The notes beneath the pieces are model-generated. The model ran no database searches. It was given only the letters and a program-made list of their open reading frames with translations, and was not told where the DNA came from. Made by a program: the position numbers and the translations under genes. This document shows positions 29,781 to 38,295 of a DNA stretch of 61,904 nt, piece after piece. The number at the start of each line of letters is the position of its first letter. The first letter of the stretch is position 1. The stretch is from Bacillaceae bacterium SAS-127 (lineage in GTDB: Bacteria > Bacillota > Bacilli > Bacillales > Domibacillaceae), in the NCBI GenBank assembly GCA_002261155.1, contig NKXN01000038.1, positions 1 through 61,904 of the forward strand, given 5' to 3'.

Positions 29781-30167
29781 TTATATCGAATCTTTAATTC
29801 GTGATAATACACCATTAATAAACTTGCTTGAGCGCTCATCGCTAAAATGCTTAGCTAGCTCTACTGCTTCATTGATTGCCACTTTATCAGGCACATCTTC
29901 CACATATTTCATTTCATATACTGCTAATCGTAAAATATTTCGATCCACTTTTGCCAAACGATCAAATGACCAATTCTCAAGATTGTCCTTAACGACTTGG
30001 TCAATCTCTTCTAAGTGAGCAGTCGTACCCATCACACTGTTTTGTAAATATTCATCAACTGGAGCACCCTCTAATACATTTTGGATCGCTTCTTCAGGAT
30101 TTGCTCCACTCATATCGATTTGATAAAGTGCCTGCAAGCTTTTCTCACGTGCTGTACGTCTTTTCAT
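29781..30167 (-). CDS. nusB: Transcription antitermination factor NusB
   Basis: A 128-residue all-helical NusB with the family N-terminus RRTAREKSLQALYQID and the C-terminal RSSKFINGVLSRI. With NusE it assembles antitermination complexes on rRNA leader boxA. It precedes folD by 30 nt. In B. subtilis it follows yqhY directly; here a DUF218 gene intervenes. Confidence 0.96.
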   Translation of the reverse strand: MKRRTAREKSLQALYQIDMSGANPEEAIQNVLEGAPVDEYLQNSVMGTTAHLEEIDQVVKDNLENWSFDRLAKVDRNILRLAVYEMKYVEDVPDKVAINEAVELAKHFSDERSSKFINGVLSRIKDSI

Positions 30168-30302
30168 TCATTTAACTCCTTTTGCTTTTTCATCATAAAA
30201 TGATAATAGCATAAAATAAAAAAAATACACATGTTCTTGCAAAAAAGCTGTGTTTTTTAAAATCTTTGCCAAAAATCAACATACCACTTCAACATCGTCT
30301 GT

Positions 30303-31361
30303 TTAAAACGAAAATATCCCATTGTTGTCCAAGTGCTGACTAAACCAAAATAGCCCAAGCATCATCAGAAAGACAAACAGAATAACAGAAATGTGTCGCC
30401 ACTTGTGCATAACTAATATGCCAATATATTCACGTATAAGTGCGTTAATCCAAAAATAACCAATCGTTTTCGAACCTAATCCAATCGCACGAAGTCCAAC
30501 TTTACGTGCCCACATTCCCGCGCGCAGCACATGATAATTATTCGTGACAAAAATCGCCGAATAACCGTCTGGTGAACATTCATCCATTATCTTTTTAGAA
30601 AACAACATATTTTCGTATGTATTGACTGATTCACGCTCAACAAGCGTATCTTCTTCTCTTACACCTTTCGACAGCGCGTATTGCTGCATTGCTTCTCCCT
30701 CTGGCAACAACTCATCCGCCCCTTGTCCACCTGAAAAAATCAGCTTTGCTCGTTTTCCGTTTTTCGCAAATTGTTTTTGCTGAAATTCAATCCCTTTTTC
30801 AATTCGACTAGCGAGCAACGGGGATACTTTATATCCATCGATTAATCCGCTTCCAAGTACAATAATATAATCCTGTTTCTTCCTCGGCGGAATGAGACGA
30901 TACGTCCAGTTTGATACTAGAAGTACCATAAATCCAACAAGAAAATAAAATAAACCAACATAAAGCATCGATAGTATGAGCGATAGCCAGTCTGGAAGCT
31001 GTTCTATATTATTAACAAACGGTAAGATGACCGCACCAATTAAAACAAGACCTAATAAAGCTGACAGATAATTCGCGAACCTCCTCCCCTCACGACGCCA
31101 TAATTTTCGCGCCGATCGAAACAATAACATTGACGCGATTAGCACATGTAGCGGTAACAACAAGACAAGGACAACGATAAGAATCGCTAAAACTACTAAC
31201 GTCACTTGTTCACTTTGTTTAAATAGTAATTGTGCCAGTCCCATTGCTGAAAAGAAAGCCAAAACCAAAAACCACAGGCCATTCCAAATAGAGCTCCTGT
31301 TCCACCAGTAAGAAATCAGCCACAACAAGCCAAAGAATACAATACTAGCAATTATAATCAT
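30303..31361 (-). CDS. YdcF/SanA-family (DUF218) membrane protein
   Basis: A 352-residue protein. The N-terminal ~160 residues have about five hydrophobic segments. A DUF218 domain follows (VLGSGLIDGYKVSPLLASRIEKG, then FSGGQGADELLPEGEAM and VTNNYHVLRAGM), and a final transmembrane helix is near residue 330. The family includes E. coli SanA, YdcF and ElyC, linked to envelope integrity. It lies between the Asp23-family gene and nusB, an intrusion relative to B. subtilis order. A terminator precedes it, so it is probably transcribed separately from acc. The role is unknown. Confidence 0.82.
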   Translation of the reverse strand: MIIIASIVFFGLLWLISYWWNRSSIWNGLWFLVLAFFSAMGLAQLLFKQSEQVTLVVLAILIVVLVLLLPLHVLIASMLLFRSARKLWRREGRRFANYLSALLGLVLIGAVILPFVNNIEQLPDWLSLILSMLYVGLFYFLVGFMVLLVSNWTYRLIPPRKKQDYIIVLGSGLIDGYKVSPLLASRIEKGIEFQQKQFAKNGKRAKLIFSGGQGADELLPEGEAMQQYALSKGVREEDTLVERESVNTYENMLFSKKIMDECSPDGYSAIFVTNNYHVLRAGMWARKVGLRAIGLGSKTIGYFWINALIREYIGILVMHKWRHISVILFVFLMMLGLFWFSQHLDNNGIFSF

Positions 31362-31397
31362 GATGTCACGACCTTATAAATAATTATCTCCAAACAA

Positions 31398-31458
31398 TGA
31401 AAAAAGCTGACCCGTTAGGTAAGGATACGCCTTACCAATTTTGCTTAGGTCAGCCTTT
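31398..31458 (-). terminator. Terminator of the accBC-yqhY operon
   Basis: Two-part stem: outer AGGCTGACC/GGTCAGCTT and inner GGTAAGG/CCTTACC on the minus strand, followed by six T residues, just after the yqhY stop. Confidence 0.9.
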
Positions 31459-31462
31459 CGTT

Positions 31463-31885
31463 TTACACTTCTGGTACTAAATCGCCTTCAGTGTTTTTTG
31501 TTTCAAATTGAATACCAACGACATGAATATTCACTTCATCCACTTGAAGTGCCGTCATATTTAATAACGCTTGTCGGATATTATCTTGAATTTTTTGAGC
31601 GACAGCAGGAATGGATACGCCAAATGCGATCACACAATACACATCGACTTTAATTCCATCTTCTGTTAAATCAACACGAACGCCTTTGCCGTGGTTTTTC
31701 TTACCTAGGCGCTCAACAACACCTGATGCAAAGCTACCGCGCATTTTTTCAACGCCATCAACTTCAGATGCAGCGATTCCTGCAATGACTTCAATTACTT
31801 CAGGAGCAATTTCAATCCGACCCATGCCATTCTCTCCATTACTCATTTCTAAAACTTGATTTCCTTGGCTATTTTCTGCCATCAA
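31463..31885 (-). CDS. yqhY: Asp23/Gls24 family protein YqhY
   Basis: A 140-residue protein with the alkaline-shock-protein-23 fold, shown by GRIEIAPEVIEVIAGIAASEVDGV near residues 21-44 and the later DVYCVIAFGVSIPAVAQ. In B. subtilis the orthologue is encoded with accBC and its loss perturbs acetyl-CoA carboxylase activity. Here it also follows accC by 23 nt, supporting a link to malonyl-CoA homeostasis. A GGGGGTG ribosome site precedes the ATG. Confidence 0.93.
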   Translation of the reverse strand: MMAENSQGNQVLEMSNGENGMGRIEIAPEVIEVIAGIAASEVDGVEKMRGSFASGVVERLGKKNHGKGVRVDLTEDGIKVDVYCVIAFGVSIPAVAQKIQDNIRQALLNMTALQVDEVNIHVVGIQFETKNTEGDLVPEV

Positions 31886-31908
31886 TCAACACCCCCGTAT
31901 TAAATGGT

Positions 31909-33261
31909 TTATGACTTCATCACTTCGTACATTTCAAGGAATTTCGTGTTGAATTCTCCATCAACGAACTTTTCATGATCAAGCAACTGTAAGTGGAAAG
32001 GAATAGTTGTGTGAACTCCTTCGATGACAAACTCACTTAATGCACGCTTCATTCGAGCAATCGCTTCCTCACGAGTCGATCCAAACGTGATAAGTTTAGC
32101 GATCATGGAATCATAAAATGGTGGAATCATATAACCTGGATAAGCAGCAGAATCTACACGAACTCCAAAACCTCCAGGTGGCATATACACTGTAATGCGA
32201 CCAGGAGACGGCATAAAGTTCTTTTCTGGATTCTCTGCATTAATCCGGCATTCAATCGACCAGCCATTGAACTCTACCTCTTGTTGTGTAAGAGTCAATT
32301 CCTCACCAGATGCTACGCGAATCTGCTCTTTAATCAAATCCACACCTGTTACCATTTCCGTTACAGGATGTTCCACTTGAATTCTTGTGTTCATTTCCAT
32401 GAAATAAAACTGTTTATGATTATAATCATAAATAAATTCTACCGTTCCTGCACCTGTATAATCAACCGCTTTCGCTGCTTTCACTGCTGCATTACCCATT
32501 TCTTCACGAACTTTGGCATCAAGAGCCGGTGAAGGGGTTTCTTCAAGCAACTTTTGCATACGTCGTTGAATAGTACAATCACGCTCACCTAAGTGAATCA
32601 CATTTCCATGCGTATCTGCAAGTACTTGAATTTCAACATGACGAAAATCTTCAATGAATTTTTCCAAATAGACGCCTGGATTACCAAATGCTGTAGCTGC
32701 TTCTTGCTGGGTCATGTTAATGCCTTTGACTAACTCTTCTTCATCGCGAGCGACACGAATCCCTTTTCCGCCACCTCCAGCTGTAGCTTTAATAATGACC
32801 GGATATCCAATTCCCTCGGCAATCGCCATTCCTTTTTCGATCGATGGAATAATACCATCAGAGCCCGGTACGATTGGCACACCTGCTTTTTCCATCGTAT
32901 CACGTGCTACATCTTTCGTTCCCATTTGAGTAATGGCTTCTGGAGATGGACCGACAAAGATAATATTGCACTCGCGACAAAGCTCCGCGAAGTCTGCATT
33001 TTCTGCTAAAAATCCATAGCCCGGATGGATCGCATCACAATTCGTCAATTTAGCCACACTAATAATATTCGTGAAATTTAAATAGCTATCTTTGGAAGCA
33101 GTAGGTCCAATACAGAAAGCTTCATCTGCTAATTGCACATGGAGAGCTTCTTTATCTGCTTCGGAATAGACAGCTACCGTTTCCACATCTAGTTCTTTGC
33201 AGGCACGAATAATACGCACAGCAATTTCCCCACGGTTGGCGATCAATAATTTTTTAATCAT
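31909..33261 (-). CDS. accC: Acetyl-CoA carboxylase biotin carboxylase subunit
   Basis: A 450-residue ATP-grasp enzyme. It has the N-terminal [19 protein letters not shown], the glycine-rich ATP loop [12 protein letters not shown], and [18 protein letters not shown] in the active site. It carboxylates biotin on AccB with bicarbonate and ATP. It lies 12 nt downstream of accB in an accB-accC-yqhY operon. The first step of fatty acid synthesis consumes branched primers supplied by the Bkd complex in this window. Confidence 0.97.
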   Translation of the reverse strand: MIKKLLIANRGEIAVRIIRACKELDVETVAVYSEADKEALHVQLADEAFCIGPTASKDSYLNFTNIISVAKLTNCDAIHPGYGFLAENADFAELCRECNIIFVGPSPEAITQMGTKDVARDTMEKAGVPIVPGSDGIIPSIEKGMAIAEGIGYPVIIKATAGGGGKGIRVARDEEELVKGINMTQQEAATAFGNPGVYLEKFIEDFRHVEIQVLADTHGNVIHLGERDCTIQRRMQKLLEETPSPALDAKVREEMGNAAVKAAKAVDYTGAGTVEFIYDYNHKQFYFMEMNTRIQVEHPVTEMVTGVDLIKEQIRVASGEELTLTQQEVEFNGWSIECRINAENPEKNFMPSPGRITVYMPPGGFGVRVDSAAYPGYMIPPFYDSMIAKLITFGSTREEAIARMKRALSEFVIEGVHTTIPFHLQLLDHEKFVDGEFNTKFLEMYEVMKS

Positions 33262-33273
33262 TCCGATCTCTCC

Positions 33274-33771
33274 TTATAAAGGCTTTACTGAAAATAACGG
33301 TTGACCGTACTCAACTAATTGCCCATCTTTCACAAGAATTTCGACGATCTCGCCTTCCACTTCCGCTTCGATTTCGTTAAACAATTTCATTGCTTCCACG
33401 ATACAAACAACGGTTTCACCAGACACTTTAGATCCCGGCTTCACGTATGACTCCGCATCTGGAGATGGAGATTGATAGAATGTTCCAACCATCGGAGACG
33501 TGATTTTATGTAAATTTTCCGTACTTTCCACTGCTTTTGGCGCTTCTGGCGCTGGTACTTCTTGAACGACAGGCTTTACTTCCGGTTGTTGCGCTTGTAC
33601 CGGAGCAGCTTCTACTTTCGACGCTTCCTGTGGTACATCTTTCACTACAGAGTATGTCACGCCTGTGTTCTTTTTCATTTTGACTTTACTACCATCTGAT
33701 TCAAATACAAACTCTTCAATATTGGATTGATCGACAAGTTTAATCAATTCTCTTATTTCCTGTACTTTCAT
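33274..33771 (-). CDS. accB: Acetyl-CoA carboxylase biotin carboxyl carrier protein
   Basis: A 165-residue BCCP. It has an N-terminal dimerisation helix region, a P/A/V/E-rich flexible linker (about 45-85), and a C-terminal biotinyl domain with EAMKL (biotinyl-lysine about 129). I chose the ATG with AGGGG 8 nt upstream. In B. subtilis AccB is reported to autoregulate accBC; a structured repeat in the leader is a candidate site for that. Confidence 0.96.
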   Translation of the reverse strand: MKVQEIRELIKLVDQSNIEEFVFESDGSKVKMKKNTGVTYSVVKDVPQEASKVEAAPVQAQQPEVKPVVQEVPAPEAPKAVESTENLHKITSPMVGTFYQSPSPDAESYVKPGSKVSGETVVCIVEAMKLFNEIEAEVEGEIVEILVKDGQLVEYGQPLFSVKPL

Positions 33772-34099
33772 CTCTGACACCCCTTGAAAAATTATGACTA
33801 GATAATAACATCTTACGATAACATCTAGTAAGAATTCAACTTTTAATTAAGAAAGAGAACTCTATCCATATATTTTATCGCTTTTCTATTAAATATGATA
33901 TGATAAATGGAAATTTTGAAAATATTTTTTCAATTCCCTCCATTCATCTATAAACAAAAAAAAGAGCGTTCTTAAAATAAAAGGAACCCTCCAACATAAA
34001 CTACCTCTAGTGATCAATTAAACTAAAAACCACCAGATGTTGTATAACCTATATAAAATTCACCTTTTTCAAAACAACTCCCAACTTTTCATTTTTATG
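33772..34099 (-). promoter_or_regulatory. accB leader/promoter region with inverted repeats
   Basis: About 330 bases without a gene, strongly A/T rich. An inverted repeat ACTAGAT...ATCTAGT spans 33797-33829 and encloses two copies of AGATGTTAT, just upstream of the accB ribosome site. A second perfect inverted repeat, TTGAAAA-N4-TTTTCAA, is at 33916-33933. Candidate sites for acc regulation. I see no convincing terminator for spoIIIAH here. Confidence 0.45.
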
Positions 34100-34666
34100 T
34101 TACTTCACTGTTTGAAATTCCACTGCAACTGGTTGCTTTCCTAGCTCGTCCCGTGCCAAGCGAATGATTTCATTAGCTGCGGCAGCGGAATGTTTTTCGG
34201 CTTTGACGGTGATTTTAATATTCGTTCCATCTGCACGAACGAGAGCATCTTTATATCCTTTTGATTTAATGAGTGTTTCTAACACACTTTCTTTCGTTGC
34301 CAGTTCTGTTAATTTTTCCATTTCTTCATAAGCTTGATTTTTATCTTCAACGGAAAGATCAGATGAAGCTACTTTCGTTGTCAAATCCTCTTTCAGCTTA
34401 TTTCTTTGGTCTTCCATTTCTAAGCGAAGAAGGTCAAATGCCTCATCTCCTGCCGCTTCTGTCACAACTTCGACTTGTTGATCATTCGCTACTCCATTTG
34501 TTTCTTGAGGCATTTGTTCGGCTGACTCATTGATCTCTCCTGCTTGATTTTTCGTTGAGGCGACGTCAGGTGAAAGCTGCTCTGGAGAAGTAATGTAGTA
34601 GACAGATAATACGACAACTAGACTAATCATTGTTAACAACCAAACGGTTTGTTTTTTCAATAACAT
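34100..34666 (-). CDS. spoIIIAH: Stage III sporulation protein AH (SpoIIIAH)
   Basis: A 188-residue mother-cell membrane protein. It has an N-terminal transmembrane helix (about 7-25), an acidic Q/E-rich linker, and a C-terminal YscJ/FliF-like ring-building domain (about 85-188). It binds SpoIIQ across the intermembrane space to form the feeding-tube channel of the engulfed forespore. Last gene of the spoIIIA operon, 1 nt after spoIIIAG. Confidence 0.95.
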   Translation of the reverse strand: MLLKKQTVWLLTMISLVVVLSVYYITSPEQLSPDVASTKNQAGEINESAEQMPQETNGVANDQQVEVVTEAAGDEAFDLLRLEMEDQRNKLKEDLTTKVASSDLSVEDKNQAYEEMEKLTELATKESVLETLIKSKGYKDALVRADGTNIKITVKAEKHSAAAANEIIRLARDELGKQPVAVEFQTVK

Positions 34667-34667
34667 T

Positions 34668-35318
34668 TTAAGCTTCCTCCTTTTGTTTTTTCGGCATGAC
34701 AGCTACGCGATGGCTCGGCACATGCAGTACCCTTGTGACCGATTCAATTACCCATTTTTTCACTTGAATATTTTCTACTCCCTCCGCTACAACTAGCACT
34801 CCACGTATTTCTGGCTTCTTCATTTCTAATATAACCGGAGCATCTCCATGTTCTTCTTTCATCATCACTAATTCCTCTTCTCTCATTTGATCAATGACCG
34901 TCCGCTCTCCACCCTTTTTATCAACTTCTTTCGTTTCTTGTGATTTGACAGCTGTGTTTTTCTCTAGCACTTTTTGTTCACTGGCTTCTATATTGACTAC
35001 AACTGTCACATTACTGACACCAGCCATTTCCTCAAGCGCAGATTGTAGTTTTTTTTCATATTCTTGCTCGTAGTCGCTTGTTGAGGGTTGAATCGGCGAA
35101 TTCTTTTGGCCAGATGCTTCTTCACTGTTAGCTTGATGCTCTTGATTGATTACAGGTATGTCTCCTCTTTCCTTCAAATCACTGAACAGCATCATGCCCA
35201 TGCCTAGGATAGCCACAATCACCATCCATTTTGCCCTGTTTGCCGTTTTCTCCTCTCCACTTTTTTTAGATGGAATTAAGGACTGTAGCCGTTCTAGCAG
35301 ATTTTTTCGATCACTCAA
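34668..35318 (-). CDS. spoIIIAG: Stage III sporulation protein AG (SpoIIIAG)
   Basis: A 216-residue protein with one N-terminal transmembrane helix (about 28-46) and an extracytoplasmic ring-building domain (GVSNVTVVVNIEASEQKVLEKN). It forms the large ring of the SpoIIIA channel. It overlaps spoIIIAF by 8 nt and is almost contiguous with spoIIIAH. Confidence 0.95.
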   Translation of the reverse strand: MSDRKNLLERLQSLIPSKKSGEEKTANRAKWMVIVAILGMGMMLFSDLKERGDIPVINQEHQANSEEASGQKNSPIQPSTSDYEQEYEKKLQSALEEMAGVSNVTVVVNIEASEQKVLEKNTAVKSQETKEVDKKGGERTVIDQMREEELVMMKEEHGDAPVILEMKKPEIRGVLVVAEGVENIQVKKWVIESVTRVLHVPSHRVAVMPKKQKEEA

Positions 35319-35922
35319 GGCTGTCCCCCTCCTCTACCATATGAATATTCAATTGCTCGGTCGGAATATTCCACTTTTTCGAGAGAAAATCGATAAGCGG
35401 TTGGTCTTCCTTCCGACCCATTTGTAATCTAGAAAACGAATCAATCACAACTTCCTCTACTGTCGTGGTAGATCCCTTCTCATCTACAGGGGCGATATAC
35501 ACATCTACTTGCGCAATGTCTTCAGGGGCATATTCTCCCCAGTTGTGAACCTCAATGTTTAAATCTATTATTTTCTTTTGAAATTGATTCTTTAATTCGT
35601 GTTCCACTTGAGTGCGTAATTGCTGTTCCGCATTTTTCAATATATAAAGTTGCTTTGTAGACTCTAAATGATCTTGTTTGACCGTCAGCTCCTGTTCTAA
35701 CTTTTCATCTTTTGTTTGCTGAGCAATCCAGTCATACAGCTCTTTCTCCATATCGATAGAAAACAACGTCCACATCGGGCGAAGCATCACTAACAATAGC
35801 AGTAAGCCCATCACAACCCTCGCGTATTTCTGAAATGAAGAGGTCGGTAAGAGCATGTCCACCACTGCAGCAAGGAGAATAAAAGCTAATACTTTACTTA
35901 GCCAGTCCGTTATATAAGCCAT
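35311..35922 (-). CDS. spoIIIAF: Stage III sporulation protein AF (SpoIIIAF)
   Basis: A 203-residue protein with two N-terminal transmembrane helices (about 8-30 and 36-54) and an extracytoplasmic domain with a ring-building-like fold. Component of the SpoIIIA channel. It lies 17 nt downstream of spoIIIAE and overlaps spoIIIAG. The SFQKYARVVMGLLLLLVMLRP segment is characteristic of the family. Confidence 0.94.
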   Translation of the reverse strand: MAYITDWLSKVLAFILLAAVVDMLLPTSSFQKYARVVMGLLLLLVMLRPMWTLFSIDMEKELYDWIAQQTKDEKLEQELTVKQDHLESTKQLYILKNAEQQLRTQVEHELKNQFQKKIIDLNIEVHNWGEYAPEDIAQVDVYIAPVDEKGSTTTVEEVVIDSFSRLQMGRKEDQPLIDFLSKKWNIPTEQLNIHMVEEGDSLE

Positions 35923-35939
35923 TCTTCTCGGTCCCTTCC

Positions 35940-37124
35940 TTAACGAATCATCATAGATAAATTGCTTGCAGATACGAGAATGACAATCGATAAAAAGAAC
36001 ATGAAGGAGACAATTACGAGAGCGGCTAGTACATAGGTCATGTTTTTACTGATGATGTCGAGACAATCGACGACCATTTTGTCTCCAAGTGGCTGTAGCA
36101 TCGCTGCTGAGATTTTATAGATCATAATTAGTACAAAGATCTTTAAAGCTGGAAAAACAATAATTAACAACAGCATCCCTGCTCCCGCAAGACCGAGCGT
36201 GTTTTTCAATAATAAGGAGGCACTCATCACCGTATCCGCTGCTTCTGTAAACATCCTGCCTACGACAGGAATAAAGTTGCCAGCAAGAAATTTTGCGGCT
36301 CGAATCGCTAGTCCATCAGACACAGCGGCCGCCGTTCCCTGAATGGACACAACCGCTAAATAAATCGCCATAAACACACTGAGCAACCCGATACTAAAGC
36401 GTCGAAGTAGATCAGCAAGCTTGGTCGCTTGATAATATTCAGAAAAAAGACTTACTAAGCTAATAAGCGTGGCAAAAAATAGTAGCGGTAAAACGACTTT
36501 TTGAATCAATATCGCGCTAATATTCATTAAAAAAAGTAAAAACGGATGAAATAACGTAGCTGAAACCACTCCCCCAGTTGTAGCTAATAGAGCAAGCAGG
36601 ATCGGGACAAGCGCGAGTAAAAATTGAATCATTCCATCGACCGCTTCAATGGCATAATCCATCGTTAACCGAAAACTATTTAAAGCGATAATCATCAGCA
36701 CCATTAACACGATGCCATAAGCTGTTTTGCTGACCACTCCTTGTTCAAAGGCATTTTGGAGAATTTGCAGAAAGACAGAAAACACCGTTAACAAAATCAA
36801 AGTTCCAAGCAGTTTGCCATTCGCCGTCAATTCATGAAAGAAGAAAGAAGCTAAGCCCTTTACCCATTCACTTAACGAAACGGATTGCCCATTTTCTAAT
36901 AAACTCGGTAATGGCCCCCGCTTTGCTTCCGGCAAATACTGCCCGTACGTTCTCACAATGTGATCCCATTGAGCGGACAAATCCTCTAGTCCTAAATGCT
37001 GCAACTGCTCTTTCGCCATTCCACCTAAATCAAGCTGTTCCTCCTCACTCGCTGCTTGTACACTATAAGAGGCTGATGCAATCAAAATGAATAACAAAAG
37101 AGCGAACTTTAACCGTTGCTTCAT
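35940..37124 (-). CDS. spoIIIAE: Stage III sporulation protein AE (SpoIIIAE)
   Basis: A 394-residue polytopic membrane protein with a signal-like N-terminus ending in VQA and about seven membrane segments from residue 100 onward. Core of the SpoIIIA export machinery. I chose the second ATG because the GGTGG site is better spaced to it than to an ATG two codons earlier. It follows spoIIIAD by about 30 nt. Confidence 0.94.
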   Translation of the reverse strand: MKQRLKFALLLFILIASASYSVQAASEEEQLDLGGMAKEQLQHLGLEDLSAQWDHIVRTYGQYLPEAKRGPLPSLLENGQSVSLSEWVKGLASFFFHELTANGKLLGTLILLTVFSVFLQILQNAFEQGVVSKTAYGIVLMVLMIIALNSFRLTMDYAIEAVDGMIQFLLALVPILLALLATTGGVVSATLFHPFLLFLMNISAILIQKVVLPLLFFATLISLVSLFSEYYQATKLADLLRRFSIGLLSVFMAIYLAVVSIQGTAAAVSDGLAIRAAKFLAGNFIPVVGRMFTEAADTVMSASLLLKNTLGLAGAGMLLLIIVFPALKIFVLIMIYKISAAMLQPLGDKMVVDCLDIISKNMTYVLAALVIVSFMFFLSIVILVSASNLSMMIR

Positions 37125-37154
37125 ACACATCCACCACCATTACTCATGCTTTTG

Positions 37155-37544
37155 TTAATTCGGTAGCATCGATAAAATCGTTTCAATTAACAGAGTTAAA
37201 ATCGGAACAGCCATCGATAAAATAATGACTTTACCGGCTAGTTCCATTTTTGTTGCTAATCCTTCTTGCCCAGCATCCTTTGTCATTTGGGCGGCAAATT
37301 CAGCAATATAAGCGACGCCAATGATTTTCAGCATCGTTTCGACATATACAAGCTCTACTTCCGCACGAGCAGCTAGCTTCTTAATCATTAAAATCACCTC
37401 AGCGATTTGATCCGCTAAAAACAAAAATAAGCTACTGCCGACAAATAGCACGAGCAAAAAAGTAAAAGCTGGCTGATGCTCTTCAAGTAACAAAGCAAAA
37501 AACACGGCGACAAGAACAATTGCGGCTACTTGGATAATTTCAAT
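37155..37544 (-). CDS. spoIIIAD: Stage III sporulation protein AD (SpoIIIAD), apparent ATT start
   Basis: A 129-residue small membrane protein with ETMLKIIGVAYIAEFAAQMTKDAGQ, a SpoIIIAD hallmark. The first usable ATG/GTG/TTG is a GTG at 37505, which would remove the first 13 residues and most of the first membrane helix. The frame continues upstream as IEIIQVAAIVLVA, matching B. subtilis SpoIIIAD. GAGAGG lies 6 nt before an ATT codon at 37544, and an in-frame stop is six codons further up. I infer initiation at ATT. It lies 15 nt after spoIIIAC. Confidence 0.88.
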   Translation of the reverse strand: MEIIQVAAIVLVAVFFALLLEEHQPAFTFLLVLFVGSSLFLFLADQIAEVILMIKKLAARAEVELVYVETMLKIIGVAYIAEFAAQMTKDAGQEGLATKMELAGKVIILSMAVPILTLLIETILSMLPN

Positions 37545-37559
37545 CGTATCCCTCTCCCG

Positions 37560-37763
37560 TCATTGAAATAAAAAAACATCTTTAATTTTGTTAAACAAAT
37601 CCTCCACGACCGTCGCCACTAAAAACAGAACGTAAATAAACCCAAATAAAGTAACCCATTGAGCGTACTCTTTTTTCCCTACTTGTTCTAAAATCGTATG
37701 GAGGAAGGCCACGATCAAACCGACGCCGGCGATTTTGAATATCACTTCCACTTCAATGCCCAA
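37560..37763 (-). CDS. spoIIIAC: Stage III sporulation protein AC (SpoIIIAC)
   Basis: A 67-residue two-helix membrane protein nearly identical in layout to B. subtilis SpoIIIAC (FKIAGVGLIVAFLHTILEQ; KKEYAQWVTLFGFI). It starts at TTG with AAGGAGGAG at good spacing; a longer reading would run into spoIIIAB. Component of the SpoIIIA channel complex. Confidence 0.94.
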   Translation of the reverse strand: MGIEVEVIFKIAGVGLIVAFLHTILEQVGKKEYAQWVTLFGFIYVLFLVATVVEDLFNKIKDVFLFQ

Positions 37764-37782
37764 TTGTTCTCCTCCTTCTCTG

Positions 37783-38295
37783 CTATAAAAGTAGCAGAAC
37801 GATAAATAAGCCACCGATAATACTTAAATTTCGATACAGTGTTCCATAGCGCTTATACTTTTCAGCTGCCTCTTGCTCTTGACGTTCTAAATGAGTAAGC
37901 GTCAGCAAAATTTGCTTTTGCTCGGTTAGTCGATCGTGCCGGCCCACCGTCTCTCCAAACTCCAATAAAATCGATCGTTCTTCCTCCTTTAATTCCGTCT
38001 GTGACCAAATATCCTGTAGGCTTTTTCTCCAAGCAGCTTGCGCATCCATTTCAGTTGTTGTCAACAACTGAGCAAAAGAAGAAAAAAGAGAGGCGATTGG
38101 CTGTGGCAGTCGCTCAGATAATTTTCGTGCAGATTCATGTAAAGGCGTATGTCCATACACAATTTCTGCTTCTAACGATTGCAAAGCCGATTTTAACAAC
38201 CGAATCTGTCGCGGTCGCTCACTTAGCTTCCGCCCTTGCTCCATTCCTAGCCAACAAGAGCCTAGTAAAATAAAGAGTGCTCCGATCCATTTCAC
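37783..38295 (-). CDS. spoIIIAB: Stage III sporulation protein AB (SpoIIIAB)
   Basis: A 170-residue protein with an N-terminal transmembrane segment (WIGALFILLGSCWLGMEQG), a helical cytoplasmic body and a C-terminal hydrophobic segment. It resembles the GspF-like partner of the SpoIIIAA ATPase. It overlaps spoIIIAA by 4 nt (ATGA). Confidence 0.94.
   Translation of the reverse strand: MKWIGALFILLGSCWLGMEQGRKLSERPRQIRLLKSALQSLEAEIVYGHTPLHESARKLSERLPQPIASLFSSFAQLLTTTEMDAQAAWRKSLQDIWSQTELKEEERSILLEFGETVGRHDRLTEQKQILLTLTHLERQEQEAAEKYKRYGTLYRNLSIIGGLFIVLLLL

Noticed and set aside
33910-33934. CodY box in the accB leader
   Set aside because: The best 15-mer differs from AATTTTCWGAAAATT at about three positions, common by chance in such A/T-rich DNA.
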